DNA of 64,000 nt from Streptomyces yangpuensis (GTDB taxonomy: Bacteria; Actinomycetota; Actinomycetes; Streptomycetales; Streptomycetaceae): assembly GCF_001005295.1 (NCBI RefSeq), contig NZ_LBMK01000002.1, positions 518,096-582,095 of the forward strand. Reading direction: 5' to 3'. A program made the translations under genes and the position numbers. Under the pieces are notes generated by a model. It ran no database searches. It saw only the letters and a program-made list of their open reading frames with translations, and was not told the origin of the DNA. Shown here piece by piece: positions 26,365-35,150 of the stretch (within the stretch, counting starts at the first letter, position 1; each line of letters opens with the position of its first letter).

Positions 26365-28377
26365 TTGAGTCGTGAAACCGACAGTTCGTCCTCCGGGCCC
26401 AAGGGGTCCGGTGGAGCCGCCTACCCCTCGGGTACACCGCCGTACGGAACCGGCCAGTACCCGTCCACGACTGTGCCACCCGGGCCTGGCGCGGCGACCG
26501 CCCCGGAGGAGAACCCTGTGACCTCGAATCCGTCCACGCCTGAATCCGACGGGCCCAAGACCGAGACCACCCTGACGACCCGGATCCGGATCAACATTCC
26601 GGGCTCGCGGCCGATCCCGCCGGTGGTCGTGCGCAAGTCGATGGGCACCAACTCCGGCACGTCCGGCACCGGGGCGCAGACCCCGCCGGAGCCGGGGCAG
26701 GGACCCGGGCAGCAGGACAGGCCCCCGCTCGCGCAGCGTCCGGGGCCCCGGCCGACCCGTGTCGAGGCCGCGCCGGAGCCGGACCCGGCCCCGCCGCAGG
26801 CCGAGGAGCCGGCCGCCAACAACTGGTTCGCGCCGCGCAAGCCGCCCGCCGCCGCGCCCGCGCCCGCGGCGCCCGCCGCCGCGCAGATGCCGGCGGCCGC
26901 CCCGGCGCCGCCGCTCGCCAAGCGGGTGCCCGGCGCGACGCCGACGCCTCCCGCGCCCGGCGCCGCGTACCCGCCGCACGTCCAGGCCCCGCCCGCGCCG
27001 GACGCCGGGTACGCCCCGCCGGTGCAGGACGCCGCGTACGCGCCGCCGCGCACCACCCCGCCGCCGCCCGTCGCCGACTACGGCACGGGCTACGCCCAGC
27101 CGCAGGCGCCCGCCCCGGCGGCCCCGATGCCCGGCGGCCCCGGCGTCGGAGCGACCCAGGGCTTCCCGGCATACGGCACCGACCACGGCGACGGCGGCCC
27201 GTCCACCGAGGCGTTCCCCGTCTACGACAGCCACGCCGACGCTCCCGCCGGCCCCACCGGTGGCCCCGGCTTCGGCTCCGGCCCCGCCGCGGGCGGTCCG
27301 GCGGCCGCGGGCTGGCCCGGTCCCGACCTGGACGGCCCGCTGCCCACCCCGGTGCCGGCGCCCGCGCCGGCCGCGCCCCGGCCCACGCCGCCCGCGGACA
27401 AGAAGGCCGCCGCCAAGCCCGCCGCCAAGCCCGCCAAGAAGGGCCGCTCGAAGCTGGTCCTCGTCGGCGGCGGCATCGTGGCACTCGTCGGCGTGGCCTA
27501 CGGCGCCGGGCTGCTCCTGAACCACTCCGACGTCCCCAAGGGCACCACCGTCCTCGGCGTCGACATCAGCGGCAGCCGCGACGAGGCCGCCGCGAAGCTG
27601 CAGACGGCCTTCGGCACCCGCGCCGCGGCCCCGATCCAGCTGAGCGTCGGCGGCAAGCCGGTCGAGCTGAAGCCCGACAAGGCCGGCCTGACCCTGGACG
27701 CCCAGACCACGGTCCGCAACGCGGCCGGCAGCGACTACAACCCCATCACGGTCATCGGCTCGCTCCTCGGCAACGAGCGGGTCGCCGACGCCGTGATGCC
27801 CGTCGACGAGGAGAAGCTCCGGGTCGCGCTGCAGGAACTCGCGGGCACCGCGGGCTCCGTCACCGAGGGCACGATCACCTTCGAGGGCGGCAAGGCCGTC
27901 GCCGTCCCCGGCAAGGCGGGCACCGGCCTGGACGTGGACGGCTCGGTCGACCTCGTCACCAAGGCCTTCCGCGACCAGGTCGGCACCGGCAAGGCGGCCG
28001 TCGTGCAGCTGCCGACCGCCACCAGGGAACCGGTCGTGGGCCAGGCCGAACTGGACCGCGCGATGAAGGAGTTCGCCGAGCCCGCGATGTCCGCCAACGC
28101 CACCGTCAAGGCGGGCGCCAAGTCCATCGCGTTCGGCAAGCTGTCACTGCCCAAGATCCTCAGCATGCAGGCCGTGGACGGCCGCCTCACGGAGAAGTTC
28201 GACCTGGAGGCGCTCAAGTCGACCTACGGGAACACCTTCGACGGCGTCCTGATCACCCGAGGCACCGGTGCCAAGACGGCGGTCACCCCGCAGGACGTCG
28301 CCGGCGCGCTCGGCAAGGCCCTGCGCGGCAAGACCCCGGCCGAGCGAACCGTGGTCATCGACACCAACCCCAGCTGA
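26365..28377 (+). CDS. Proline-rich membrane-anchored protein with YoaR-like peptidoglycan-binding domain
   Basis: This is a 670-residue protein if it starts at the TTG at 26365. A GTG at 26518 with a much better Shine-Dalgarno (GGAGGAG, 7 bases) would give 619 residues. Residues 1-360 are disordered and rich in Pro, Ala and Gly. A Lys/Arg cluster and a single transmembrane helix follow near 365-387. The extracytoplasmic part carries the repeat type seen before VanW domains (PG_binding_4), with VPKGTTVLGVDISG as its hallmark, but no VanW domain is present. It is probably an envelope protein that contacts peptidoglycan. Confidence 0.82.
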   Translation: MSRETDSSSSGPKGSGGAAYPSGTPPYGTGQYPSTTVPPGPGAATAPEENPVTSNPSTPESDGPKTETTLTTRIRINIPGSRPIPPVVVRKSMGTNSGTSGTGAQTPPEPGQGPGQQDRPPLAQRPGPRPTRVEAAPEPDPAPPQAEEPAANNWFAPRKPPAAAPAPAAPAAAQMPAAAPAPPLAKRVPGATPTPPAPGAAYPPHVQAPPAPDAGYAPPVQDAAYAPPRTTPPPPVADYGTGYAQPQAPAPAAPMPGGPGVGATQGFPAYGTDHGDGGPSTEAFPVYDSHADAPAGPTGGPGFGSGPAAGGPAAAGWPGPDLDGPLPTPVPAPAPAAPRPTPPADKKAAAKPAAKPAKKGRSKLVLVGGGIVALVGVAYGAGLLLNHSDVPKGTTVLGVDISGSRDEAAAKLQTAFGTRAAAPIQLSVGGKPVELKPDKAGLTLDAQTTVRNAAGSDYNPITVIGSLLGNERVADAVMPVDEEKLRVALQELAGTAGSVTEGTITFEGGKAVAVPGKAGTGLDVDGSVDLVTKAFRDQVGTGKAAVVQLPTATREPVVGQAELDRAMKEFAEPAMSANATVKAGAKSIAFGKLSLPKILSMQAVDGRLTEKFDLEALKSTYGNTFDGVLITRGTGAKTAVTPQDVAGALGKALRGKTPAERTVVIDTNPS

Positions 28378-28387
28378 CATCCGGCAC

Positions 28388-28417
28388 GACGAGGCCCCCC
28401 CGGGCGGGGGCCTCGTC
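28388..28417 (+). terminator. Terminator after the proline-rich protein
   Basis: Perfect 12-bp arms (28388-28399 and 28406-28417) around CCGGGC, 10 bases past the stop. Confidence 0.85.
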
Positions 28418-28441
28418 ATGCCCGCCGGACGGCCTGTTCCG

Positions 28442-28633
28442 GCGGTGCGTCCGGCGCCCTGCCGGGGCGTCTCCCCGGCCGCGGAACGGAGCCCGGGGCC
28501 GGAACGCACGGCAGCGGTGCGTCCGGCGCCCTGCGGGGATCGCCCCGAAGCCCGCGCCGGCGAGCGCACCACGCCCGGTCACGTCGGGGCCGGGTGGATG
28601 CCGGGATGATCCCCGCAGGGCGCCGAACGCACC
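28442..28633. repeat. Direct and inverted GC-rich repeats in a non-coding gap
   Basis: A 20-base unit occurs at 28442-28461 and again at 28514-28533. An extended 24-base version at 28517-28540 is repeated in inverted orientation at 28609-28632 with one mismatch, leaving 68 bases between. The gap 28418-28788 holds no convincing gene. Confidence 0.85.
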
Positions 28634-28788
28634 ACCGCGCCCGTTCCGGCCCCGAGTACCGTTCGGCGCCCGAGGAGACACCCCGGCGTGCGCCCGGTCC
28701 CGGCGTGACCCCGCACCCCCGAGCCCCCGGCGTGGCCCCCGCACCCCCGGCCCCGCACCCCCAGCGGGAGCGGCAGGCGCACGAGGCG

Positions 28789-29583
28789 TCAGTTCAGCAG
28801 GGCGCGCGCCGAGACCGCCTCGGCCCGGATGCGGGCCGCCGCGTCGTCGTCCACCGCGGCGACCACATCGGCGTACGCGTCCAGCTCGGCCGCCCCCTCC
28901 CGGAAGGAGCCCCGCTCCACCAGCAGCCGCGCCCTCTCGTACCGCAGCGACGCCGGATGCGACGGCAGCAGCAGCGACAGCTCCAGCGCCCACAGGGCCA
29001 CGCCCGAGTGCTCCGGACGGGTCGAGGCCCACGCCCGGATGTTGGTCAGGATCCGCAGCACGATGTCCAGCGTCCTGGCGGGCGTACGGGGCCCCGCCGC
29101 CAGCTCCGCCGGCCCCGCGCCCAGCGAGGCGCCCCCGGCGAACGGGTCCACGACCACGCCCTCCTCGGGGTCGCCGAAGCCCACCACGAAGTGCCCCGGC
29201 AGCCCCAGCCCGTACACCGGCGCGCCCGCCCGCCGGGCGACCTCCAGCCACACCACCGACAGCAGGATCGGCAGGCCACGCCGGCGCCGCAGCACCTCGT
29301 GCAGCAGCGAGGACGACAGCCGCTCGTAGTCCGCCGGGGTGCCGTGGAACCCCAGGCGCCCGCCCAGCAGTTCCGTCACCGCCGTGGCCCACGCCCGGCC
29401 GCCCCGCAGGCCGTACGGCAACATCCCGGCCAGCCGGTCCAGCTCGATCTGCGCCCGGTCCATGGCCTGTTCGTCCAGCTCCGGGTCCGCCTCCGCCGCC
29501 AGCAGCAGGCACATCAGCGCCAGGTCCGGCCGCTCCGACCGGGCCTGCTCCGCGAACTGCTCCCGCCGGGCCGGCGTGCTCAC
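28789..29583 (-). CDS. SirB1-type transglutaminase-like/TPR protein
   Basis: This 264-residue protein has a transglutaminase-core-2 (SirB1) domain with the motif RRGLPILLSVVWLE and a GHFVVG stretch, followed by helical TPR-like repeats. Members of the family often lack the full catalytic triad and their role is unclear. The start is the GTG at 29583, overlapping the stop of the upstream GNAT gene (GTGA), so the pair is translationally coupled. Confidence 0.88.
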   Translation of the reverse strand: MSTPARREQFAEQARSERPDLALMCLLLAAEADPELDEQAMDRAQIELDRLAGMLPYGLRGGRAWATAVTELLGGRLGFHGTPADYERLSSSLLHEVLRRRRGLPILLSVVWLEVARRAGAPVYGLGLPGHFVVGFGDPEEGVVVDPFAGGASLGAGPAELAAGPRTPARTLDIVLRILTNIRAWASTRPEHSGVALWALELSLLLPSHPASLRYERARLLVERGSFREGAAELDAYADVVAAVDDDAAARIRAEAVSARALLN

Positions 29584-30566
29584 CGGGCCGCCCGGAAGTG
29601 GTGGTAGGAGTGGTGCGCCGCGAAGCCCAGCCCGTCGTACAGCGCCAGCGCCCCCGCGTTGTCCGTCTCCACCTGCAGCCACGCCGCCGAGGCGCCCTCC
29701 TCCAGCGCCCGCCGCGCCAGGGCGGCCATCACGGCCGTCGCGAGCCCCTCCCGCCGGTGCTCCGGATCGACCGTCACCGCCGCGAAGCCGGCCCACCGGC
29801 CGTCCACCACGCACCGTCCGATCGCCCGCCCGCCGGGCAGTGAGGCGAACCAGACCGACGGCCCCTCCACCAGGACCCGCCGGGCCACGTCCGGGTCGGA
29901 GACCCTCCCGTAGCGCCCGAGCCACTCCTCGTCCGGGACACGGGTCAGCGTCACGGACCCGCTCGCGGGCGCGTCCACGTCGCCCACCGGGGCCAGCGCC
30001 CCGATCCGTACCTCCGCCGACGCCTCGGACGCCCAGCCGCGGCGCTCCAGCTCCGCGCAGAGCAGCTCCTGCGTTCCGGCGGCTCCCGTGGCGGCCTGCA
30101 CATAGGCCGGAAGTCCTCGTTCCGCGTACCAGGAGGTCACTCGGGCGAGTGCATCGTCCAGCGGTATCCCCGGGTCGCCGGCCGGTAGTACGGAGTTGGC
30201 CCGCCGTGTGAACCCCGCTGCCGCGCGCAGCGTCCACCCGCCCAGCGGCTCGCTCTCCAGCGGCTGCCAGGACCGCGCGCAGACCCTCGACAGCTCCTCG
30301 AAGGAGGCCGCCGGACCCCGCCGGCGGGCCGGCGCCGCGGGCACGACCTTGCCCGCCACCAGCGACGATTGCGTGATCCGGACGGACTGGCCGTTCTTCT
30401 TTGTGATCAGCAGCACACCCTGGTCCCAGGATGTGAGAACTCCGACCGTGTCCGTGAACTCGGGTGATCCGCTCAGTCCGGTCTCCACCCGTCGTACAGA
30501 GACACGTTTACCCACGTCAGCCGGGGTGATTCGGACCTCCAGCAGTCCTCCGGCAGTGATTTCCAC
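29580..30566 (-). CDS. GNAT acetyltransferase with N-terminal SH3-like domain (Rv0428c-like)
   Basis: This 328-residue protein has residues 1-75 forming a small beta-rich domain (GKRVSVRRVE...VRITQSSLVAGKVV), and the C-terminal 150 residues are a GNAT fold with VDPEHRREGLATAVM and NAGALALYDGLGF. This two-domain layout matches the actinobacterial Rv0428c family (recalled). The substrate is unknown. It probably shares a transcript with the SirB1-like gene. It is divergent from the ferredoxin gene. Confidence 0.88.
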   Translation of the reverse strand: MEITAGGLLEVRITPADVGKRVSVRRVETGLSGSPEFTDTVGVLTSWDQGVLLITKKNGQSVRITQSSLVAGKVVPAAPARRRGPAASFEELSRVCARSWQPLESEPLGGWTLRAAAGFTRRANSVLPAGDPGIPLDDALARVTSWYAERGLPAYVQAATGAAGTQELLCAELERRGWASEASAEVRIGALAPVGDVDAPASGSVTLTRVPDEEWLGRYGRVSDPDVARRVLVEGPSVWFASLPGGRAIGRCVVDGRWAGFAAVTVDPEHRREGLATAVMAALARRALEEGASAAWLQVETDNAGALALYDGLGFAAHHSYHHFRAAR

Positions 30567-30683
30567 AGCTCTGTCCGCCCCTCCTGTTCGGATCGTGCCC
30601 GGGAACGGAGATACTAGGTGCGGGCATCGACGACGCCGCGCTCCCGCGCGATATGGAAAGCCCTACCGAGGAGGAACGAGAGC

Positions 30684-31013
30684 GTGACCTACGTCATCGC
30701 GGAGCCTTGTGTCGACGTCAAGGACAAGGCATGCATCGAAGAGTGCCCCGTCGACTGCATCTACGAGGGCCAGCGGTCCCTGTACATCCACCCGGACGAG
30801 TGCGTCGACTGTGGTGCGTGTGAGCCGGTCTGCCCGGTCGAGGCCATCTTCTACGAGGACGACACTCCGGAGGAGTGGAAGGACTACTACAAGGCGAACG
30901 TCGAGTTCTTCGACGAGCTCGGCTCGCCCGGTGGTGCCTCCAAGCTGGGCCTGATCGAGCGCGACCACCCCTTCGTCGCGGGGCTGCCCGCCGGTATCAA
31001 CGGCGAGCACTGA
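30684..31013 (+). CDS. fdxA: 7Fe ferredoxin (3Fe-4S/4Fe-4S)
   Basis: This 109-residue electron carrier has an N-terminal set of Cys residues in CVDVKDKACIEECPVDC with the spacing of seven-iron ferredoxins, and a second set CVDCGACEPVCP binds the other cluster. The start is the GTG at 30684, 8 bases after GAGGAGGA. It lies just before dapC, as in mycobacteria (fdxC-dapC, recalled). The electron partner is unknown. Confidence 0.95.
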   Translation: MTYVIAEPCVDVKDKACIEECPVDCIYEGQRSLYIHPDECVDCGACEPVCPVEAIFYEDDTPEEWKDYYKANVEFFDELGSPGGASKLGLIERDHPFVAGLPAGINGEH

Positions 31014-31119
31014 CCTTCACGGCAGAAGCGACCCCCGGTCCCGTACGGCCTTCCCGCCGCACGGGACCGCGGTGTTTTCCGACCCGTCCCACCCGTACGC
31101 ACAGAGAGCAGAGACCACC

Positions 31120-32214
31120 GTGGCCGCAGTATCCGACCGTCTTCCCGCCTTCCCCTGGGACAAGCTGGAGCCGTACAAGAAGACGGCGGCGGCCCACCCG
31201 GACGGCATCGTCGACCTGTCCGTCGGCACGCCCGTGGACCCGGTTCCGCAGCTGGTCCGGCAGGCCCTGATCGACGCGGCCGACTCCCCGGGCTACCCGA
31301 CGGTGTGGGGCACGAAGGAGCTGCGCGACGCCATCACGGGCTGGCTGCGCGGCCGGCTCGGCGCGAGCGCCGCCGGGCACCGCAACGTCCTGCCGGTCGT
31401 CGGCTCCAAGGAACTGGTGGCCTGGCTGCCGACCCAGCTCGGTCTCGGCGCCGGCGACAAGGTCGCCTACCCCCGGCTCGCCTACCCGACGTACGAGGTC
31501 GGCGCGCGGCTGTGCGGCGCCGAGGCGGTGGTCTACGACGACCCCACCGAGCTCGACCCGGCCGGTGTGCGGCTGCTGTGGCTCAACTCCCCGTCGAACC
31601 CGACCGGCAAGGTCCTCGACAAGGACGAACTGGTCCGGATCGTGGCCTGGGCGCGGGAGCACGGGATCCTGCTCTTCAGCGACGAGTGCTACCTGGAGCT
31701 GGGCTGGGAGGCCGAGCCCGTCTCCGTCCTCCACGACGACGTGTGCGGCGGCTCCTACGAGGGGATCGTGGCGGTCCACTCCCTCTCCAAGCGCTCCAAC
31801 CTGGCGGGCTACCGGGCGGCCTTCGTCGCGGGCGACGCGGACGTGCTCGGGGAGCTGCTGGAGATCCGCAAGCACGGCGGCATGATGACCCCCGCCCCGG
31901 TCCAGGCGGCCACCGTGGCGGCGCTCGGCGACGACCTGCACGTGGCCGAGCAGCGCGGGCGCTACGCGGCCCGCCGTGCGGCGCTCCGGACGGCCCTGGA
32001 GGCCCACGGCTTCCGCGTCGAGCACAGCGAGGCGAGCCTGTACCTGTGGGTGACCCGGGACGAGCCCTGCTGGGACACCGTGGCCCACCTCGCGGACCTG
32101 GGCATCCTGGTGGCGCCCGGCGACTTCTACGGCGAGGCGGGCGCGCGCTTCGTGCGCGTCGCCTTCACCGCCACCGACGAGCGCGTGGAGGCCGCGGTCA
32201 AGCGCCTCGGCTGA
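31120..32214 (+). CDS. dapC: N-succinyldiaminopimelate aminotransferase
   Basis: This 364-residue PLP enzyme of fold type I makes N-succinyl-LL-diaminopimelate in the succinylase route to lysine and peptidoglycan. The Schiff-base lysine is Lys224 in SLSKRSN. NSPSNPTG and the R-containing C-terminal substrate motif are present. The GTG at 31120 gives the usual actinobacterial DapC length; an ATG at 31072 would add 16 unconserved residues. dapE lies 1.8 kb downstream. Confidence 0.93.
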   Translation: MAAVSDRLPAFPWDKLEPYKKTAAAHPDGIVDLSVGTPVDPVPQLVRQALIDAADSPGYPTVWGTKELRDAITGWLRGRLGASAAGHRNVLPVVGSKELVAWLPTQLGLGAGDKVAYPRLAYPTYEVGARLCGAEAVVYDDPTELDPAGVRLLWLNSPSNPTGKVLDKDELVRIVAWAREHGILLFSDECYLELGWEAEPVSVLHDDVCGGSYEGIVAVHSLSKRSNLAGYRAAFVAGDADVLGELLEIRKHGGMMTPAPVQAATVAALGDDLHVAEQRGRYAARRAALRTALEAHGFRVEHSEASLYLWVTRDEPCWDTVAHLADLGILVAPGDFYGEAGARFVRVAFTATDERVEAAVKRLG

Positions 32215-32226
32215 CCGGTGACATGC

Positions 32227-32267
32227 CCGAGGGGGCCGGGAGTGTCTGCCACTCCCGGCCCCCTCGG
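32227..32267. terminator. Bidirectional terminator between dapC and a convergent secreted-protein gene
   Basis: Perfect 18-bp arms (32227-32244 and 32250-32267) and a 5-base loop between two convergent stops. Confidence 0.92.
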
Positions 32268-32280
32268 CGTTCTCCGGGCG

Positions 32281-32637
32281 TCAGCCGCCCAGCGGCAGGC
32301 CGCCGGGCAGGCCACCGCCCAGGGGCAGCGAGGAGACCGGCAGCTCCTGGGTCGTGGGCAGGCCGCCGAGCAGGCCGCCCGCCTGGCCGGCCAGGTCGGA
32401 CGCGGGCGCCGGCAGGGACTTGGTGGCGGCACCCGCGTTGCCGAGGGCGTCGGCGGCCGTTCCCGTGGCCGTCTCGGCGGTCGCCTCGGGGGCGTCCGTG
32501 GCGGTGAGTGCGCCCAGCTGCGGCACGGACTCCAGACCGGCGGCGTTGGCTGCGCCGGCCGCACCGACCACGGGAGCTGCCCCGGCTGCGACGAGCAGCG
32601 CGGCACGGGCGATCCGACGGGTCAGGGGGAGGGACAT
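32281..32637 (-). CDS. Small secreted Ala/Gly-rich protein
   Basis: This 118-residue protein has a typical signal peptide (LTRRIARAALLVAAG...ANA, cleavage near residue 32) and a low-complexity mature region ending in Leu/Pro/Gly repeats. AGGAG lies 5 bases before the ATG at 32637. Such proteins are common in streptomycetes and have no assigned function. An AT-rich stretch upstream (about 32715-32750) may hold its promoter. Confidence 0.75.
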   Translation of the reverse strand: MSLPLTRRIARAALLVAAGAAPVVGAAGAANAAGLESVPQLGALTATDAPEATAETATGTAADALGNAGAATKSLPAPASDLAGQAGGLLGGLPTTQELPVSSLPLGGGLPGGLPLGG

Positions 32638-32815
32638 GATGCTCCTAAGCGGTAGCGGCTGAGTACGGCCTGCCTAACCGCTCGCGGGGCGGGTGGAGTT
32701 GCGGCACCGCCGGGTAAAGGATCGGTAACGCATCGTTTAATCGGCTTCCGCGACAAGCGCACCGGATCGCGCCGACCAGGGGTTCCGTGCGTTCCCGGGC
32801 CCGGCGGGCACGATG

Positions 32816-32841
32816 GTGATCACCCCCGCAGGAGTGATCAC
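32816..32841. promoter_or_regulatory. Two GTGATCAC palindromes 18 bp apart
   Basis: GGTGATCACC (32815-32824) and GAGTGATCACTC (32832-32843) are perfect palindromes whose centres are 18 bp apart, so they would lie on nearly the same DNA face. They are placed between the secreted-protein gene and the end of the lysozyme-like gene. The rest of 32638-32935 has no gene. Confidence 0.55.
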
Positions 32842-32935
32842 TCGTACGCGCGGCCGGGTGCCCCCGGGGTGCTCCCGAACGCCTCCGCGCGCCCCGTGCG
32901 GGCTCCGCCCGGCGTCCGCACGGCGTCCGCACGGA

Positions 32936-33919
32936 TCAGCGGGCCAGGAAGATCCGGACCTCGCCGGGGGCCGCGCCGTAGGGATCGGCGTCGCCGTTCT
33001 TCGCGCCCGCGCCGCCCTTGTCCTGCCACCGGCCCCGGTCCTTGCCCGCGACCCAGCCGCGCAGGTCGTAGGACACCCTGGCGATCCCCAGCTCGCGCGA
33101 GTTGGCCACCGCCCAGTGGGCCATCGCCCGGCTGCGGCGCGTCGCGGCCTCGCCCGCCTCCTTCTTCTCCACCATCGCGACCTCGGGCTCCTGGACCACC
33201 CGGCCACCGCCGCCGTTGCGGCCCGCCTGACCGCCCTGGCCGCCCTCCGGCCCGAAGGTGTGCATCCCGTCCTTGCCGAAGATCCGTACCAGGCCCTCCC
33301 GCACCTTCTCCGGGTCGCCGGGTTCCGTGGGCGCCGGCCCGCCGCAGTCCAGGACGCCGCCGCCGGCGAAGGCCGCGGTCAGCACGGTCGCGTCCGGCTC
33401 GTGCTTGGCGTAGGCCTGCGGGTAACCGCTGCGCTGCACCTTCTGCGCGGCCACCGTCAGCGGCAGCCGCGAGTACCCGGGCACGTCGACGAGATGGTCG
33501 TAGAAGATCGCGGCCGAATAGACCGGGTCCGTGATCTGCTCCGGCGTGCCCCAGCCCATCGACGGCCGCTGCTGGAAGAGGCCCAGCGAGTCGCGGTCGC
33601 CGTGGTCGAGGTTGCGCAGGGCGGACTCCTGCATGGCGGTCGCCAGGGCGATGGTGACGGCCCGGTCGGGCAGCCCCTTGGCGATGCCGACGGCGGCTAT
33701 CGTCGCCGCGTTCGCCGCCTGCTCCGGGGACATCTCGTACTTGTCGGAGCTGCCGTCACGACCGGACGCGTCCGCACTGGCGACACAGAAGGGCGCGCCA
33801 CCGCCGACCGAGGCGCGCTGCACGGCGAAGTACCCGATCACCGAAAGGAGAACGAGCAGGCCGACGACCACACGCAGCAGCCTGCGGCGGCGAGGACGGG
33901 GTTCACGGATCTCGGACAC
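32936..33919 (-). CDS. Membrane-anchored lysozyme/transglycosylase-like protein
   Basis: This 327-residue protein has an Arg-rich start, one transmembrane helix (about residues 15-33) and an extracytoplasmic domain with ATAMQESALRNLDHGDRDSLGLFQQRPS. That block resembles the catalytic-Glu region of lytic transglycosylases, with Glu in MQESALRN as the candidate acid. A Gly/Gln linker and a second domain with HWAVANSRELGI follow. No ribosome site precedes the GTG at 33919; a TACGGT lies 7 bases upstream. It is divergent from dapE. Cell-wall hydrolysis is inferred. Confidence 0.82.
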   Translation of the reverse strand: MSEIREPRPRRRRLLRVVVGLLVLLSVIGYFAVQRASVGGGAPFCVASADASGRDGSSDKYEMSPEQAANAATIAAVGIAKGLPDRAVTIALATAMQESALRNLDHGDRDSLGLFQQRPSMGWGTPEQITDPVYSAAIFYDHLVDVPGYSRLPLTVAAQKVQRSGYPQAYAKHEPDATVLTAAFAGGGVLDCGGPAPTEPGDPEKVREGLVRIFGKDGMHTFGPEGGQGGQAGRNGGGGRVVQEPEVAMVEKKEAGEAATRRSRAMAHWAVANSRELGIARVSYDLRGWVAGKDRGRWQDKGGAGAKNGDADPYGAAPGEVRIFLAR

Positions 33920-33926
33920 GCGGCCC

Positions 33927-33932
33927 ACCGTA
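33927..33932 (-). promoter_or_regulatory. -10 box for a leaderless GTG-start mRNA (lysozyme-like gene)
   Basis: TACGGT on the minus strand is separated by 7 bases from the GTG at 33919, with no Shine-Dalgarno between. Confidence 0.55.
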
Positions 33933-33993
33933 CTTGAGGCATATGGCGCGTCCACCGGGCGGACGAGGGACGCTTCGCCACACCCCGGGGCGT

Positions 33994-33999
33994 TAGGGT
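33994..33999 (+). promoter_or_regulatory. -10 box for leaderless dapE mRNA
   Basis: TAGGGT followed by 7 bases and the ATG at 34007. No Shine-Dalgarno is visible. Confidence 0.6.
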
Positions 34000-34006
34000 C
34001 AGTTCC

Positions 34007-35086
34007 ATGTCCGAATCCGAGCTGAACCTCACCCTGGACGCCGCCGAGCTGACCGCCCGGCTCGTCGACATCCCTTCCGTGAGCGGCGACGAGAAGGTAC
34101 TCGCCGACCTCGTGGAAGAAGCGTTGCGCGGCCTGCCCCACCTGACCGTGGACCGCTTCGGCAACAACGTCGTCGCCCGCACGCACCTCGGCCGCGCCGA
34201 GCGCGTCGTACTGGCCGGCCACCTCGACACCGTGCCGATCGCCGGCAACGTCCCGTCGCGCCTCGACGAGAACGGCGTCCTGTGGGGCTGCGGCACCACC
34301 GACATGAAGTCCGGCGTCGCCGTGCAGCTGCGCATCGCCGCGACCGTGCCCGAGCCGAACCGCGACCTCACCTTCGTCTTCTACGACCAGGAGGAGGTCG
34401 CCGCCGACCTCAACGGTCTCGGCAAGGTCGCCGAGGCCCACCCCGACTGGCTCACGGGCGATTTCGCGGTCCTGCTGGAGCCCTCGAACGCCGAGGTCGA
34501 GGGCGGCTGCCAGGGCACCCTGCGGGTGCTGCTGCGCACGTCCGGCGAGCGCGCCCACTCCGCCCGCAGCTGGATGGGCTCCAACGCCATCCACGCGGCG
34601 AGCCCGATCCTGGCCCGGCTCGCGGCGTACGAGGCCCGCAAGCCCGTCATCGACGGCCTGGAGTACCACGAGGGCCTCAACGCGGTCCGTATCGAGGGCG
34701 GCGTCGCCAACAACGTCATCCCCGACGCCTGCACTGTGACGGTCAACTTCCGCTTCGCCCCGGACCGCAGCATGGACGACGCGATCGGCCATGTCCGGGA
34801 GGTCTTCGCGGACTGCGGTGTCGACGAGTTCGTGATCGACGACTTCTCCGGCGGCGCCCTCCCCGGCCTCTCCCACCCGGCCGCGGCCGCGTTCATGGAG
34901 GCGGTCGGCGGCCGCGCCATGCCGAAGTTCGGCTGGACGGACGTCTCCCGCTTCAGCGCGCTCGGCGTCCCGGCGGTGAACTACGGTCCGGGCGACGCCC
35001 TGCTGGCCCACAAGGTGGACGAGCGCGTGGAGACGAAGGCGATCCTGCACTGCGAGGAACGACTCCGCGCCTGGCTGACCTCCTGA
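34007..35086 (+). CDS. dapE: Succinyl-diaminopimelate desuccinylase
   Basis: This 359-residue M20-family metalloenzyme releases LL-diaminopimelate. Metal-site motifs are GHLDTVPIAG (His and Asp), GCGTTDMKSG and YDQEEV with the catalytic Glu-Glu pair. A dimerisation domain follows. The sequence matches the Gram-positive DapE group. Translation probably begins from a leaderless transcript. With dapC it supplies DAP for lysine and peptidoglycan. Confidence 0.94.
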   Translation: MSESELNLTLDAAELTARLVDIPSVSGDEKVLADLVEEALRGLPHLTVDRFGNNVVARTHLGRAERVVLAGHLDTVPIAGNVPSRLDENGVLWGCGTTDMKSGVAVQLRIAATVPEPNRDLTFVFYDQEEVAADLNGLGKVAEAHPDWLTGDFAVLLEPSNAEVEGGCQGTLRVLLRTSGERAHSARSWMGSNAIHAASPILARLAAYEARKPVIDGLEYHEGLNAVRIEGGVANNVIPDACTVTVNFRFAPDRSMDDAIGHVREVFADCGVDEFVIDDFSGGALPGLSHPAAAAFMEAVGGRAMPKFGWTDVSRFSALGVPAVNYGPGDALLAHKVDERVETKAILHCEERLRAWLTS

Positions 35087-35150
35087 ATTCCGCTTCCCGT
35101 CACCTTCGTGCGCCTACCCTGATCCAACGATCAGCAGGAGGGAGCACATC

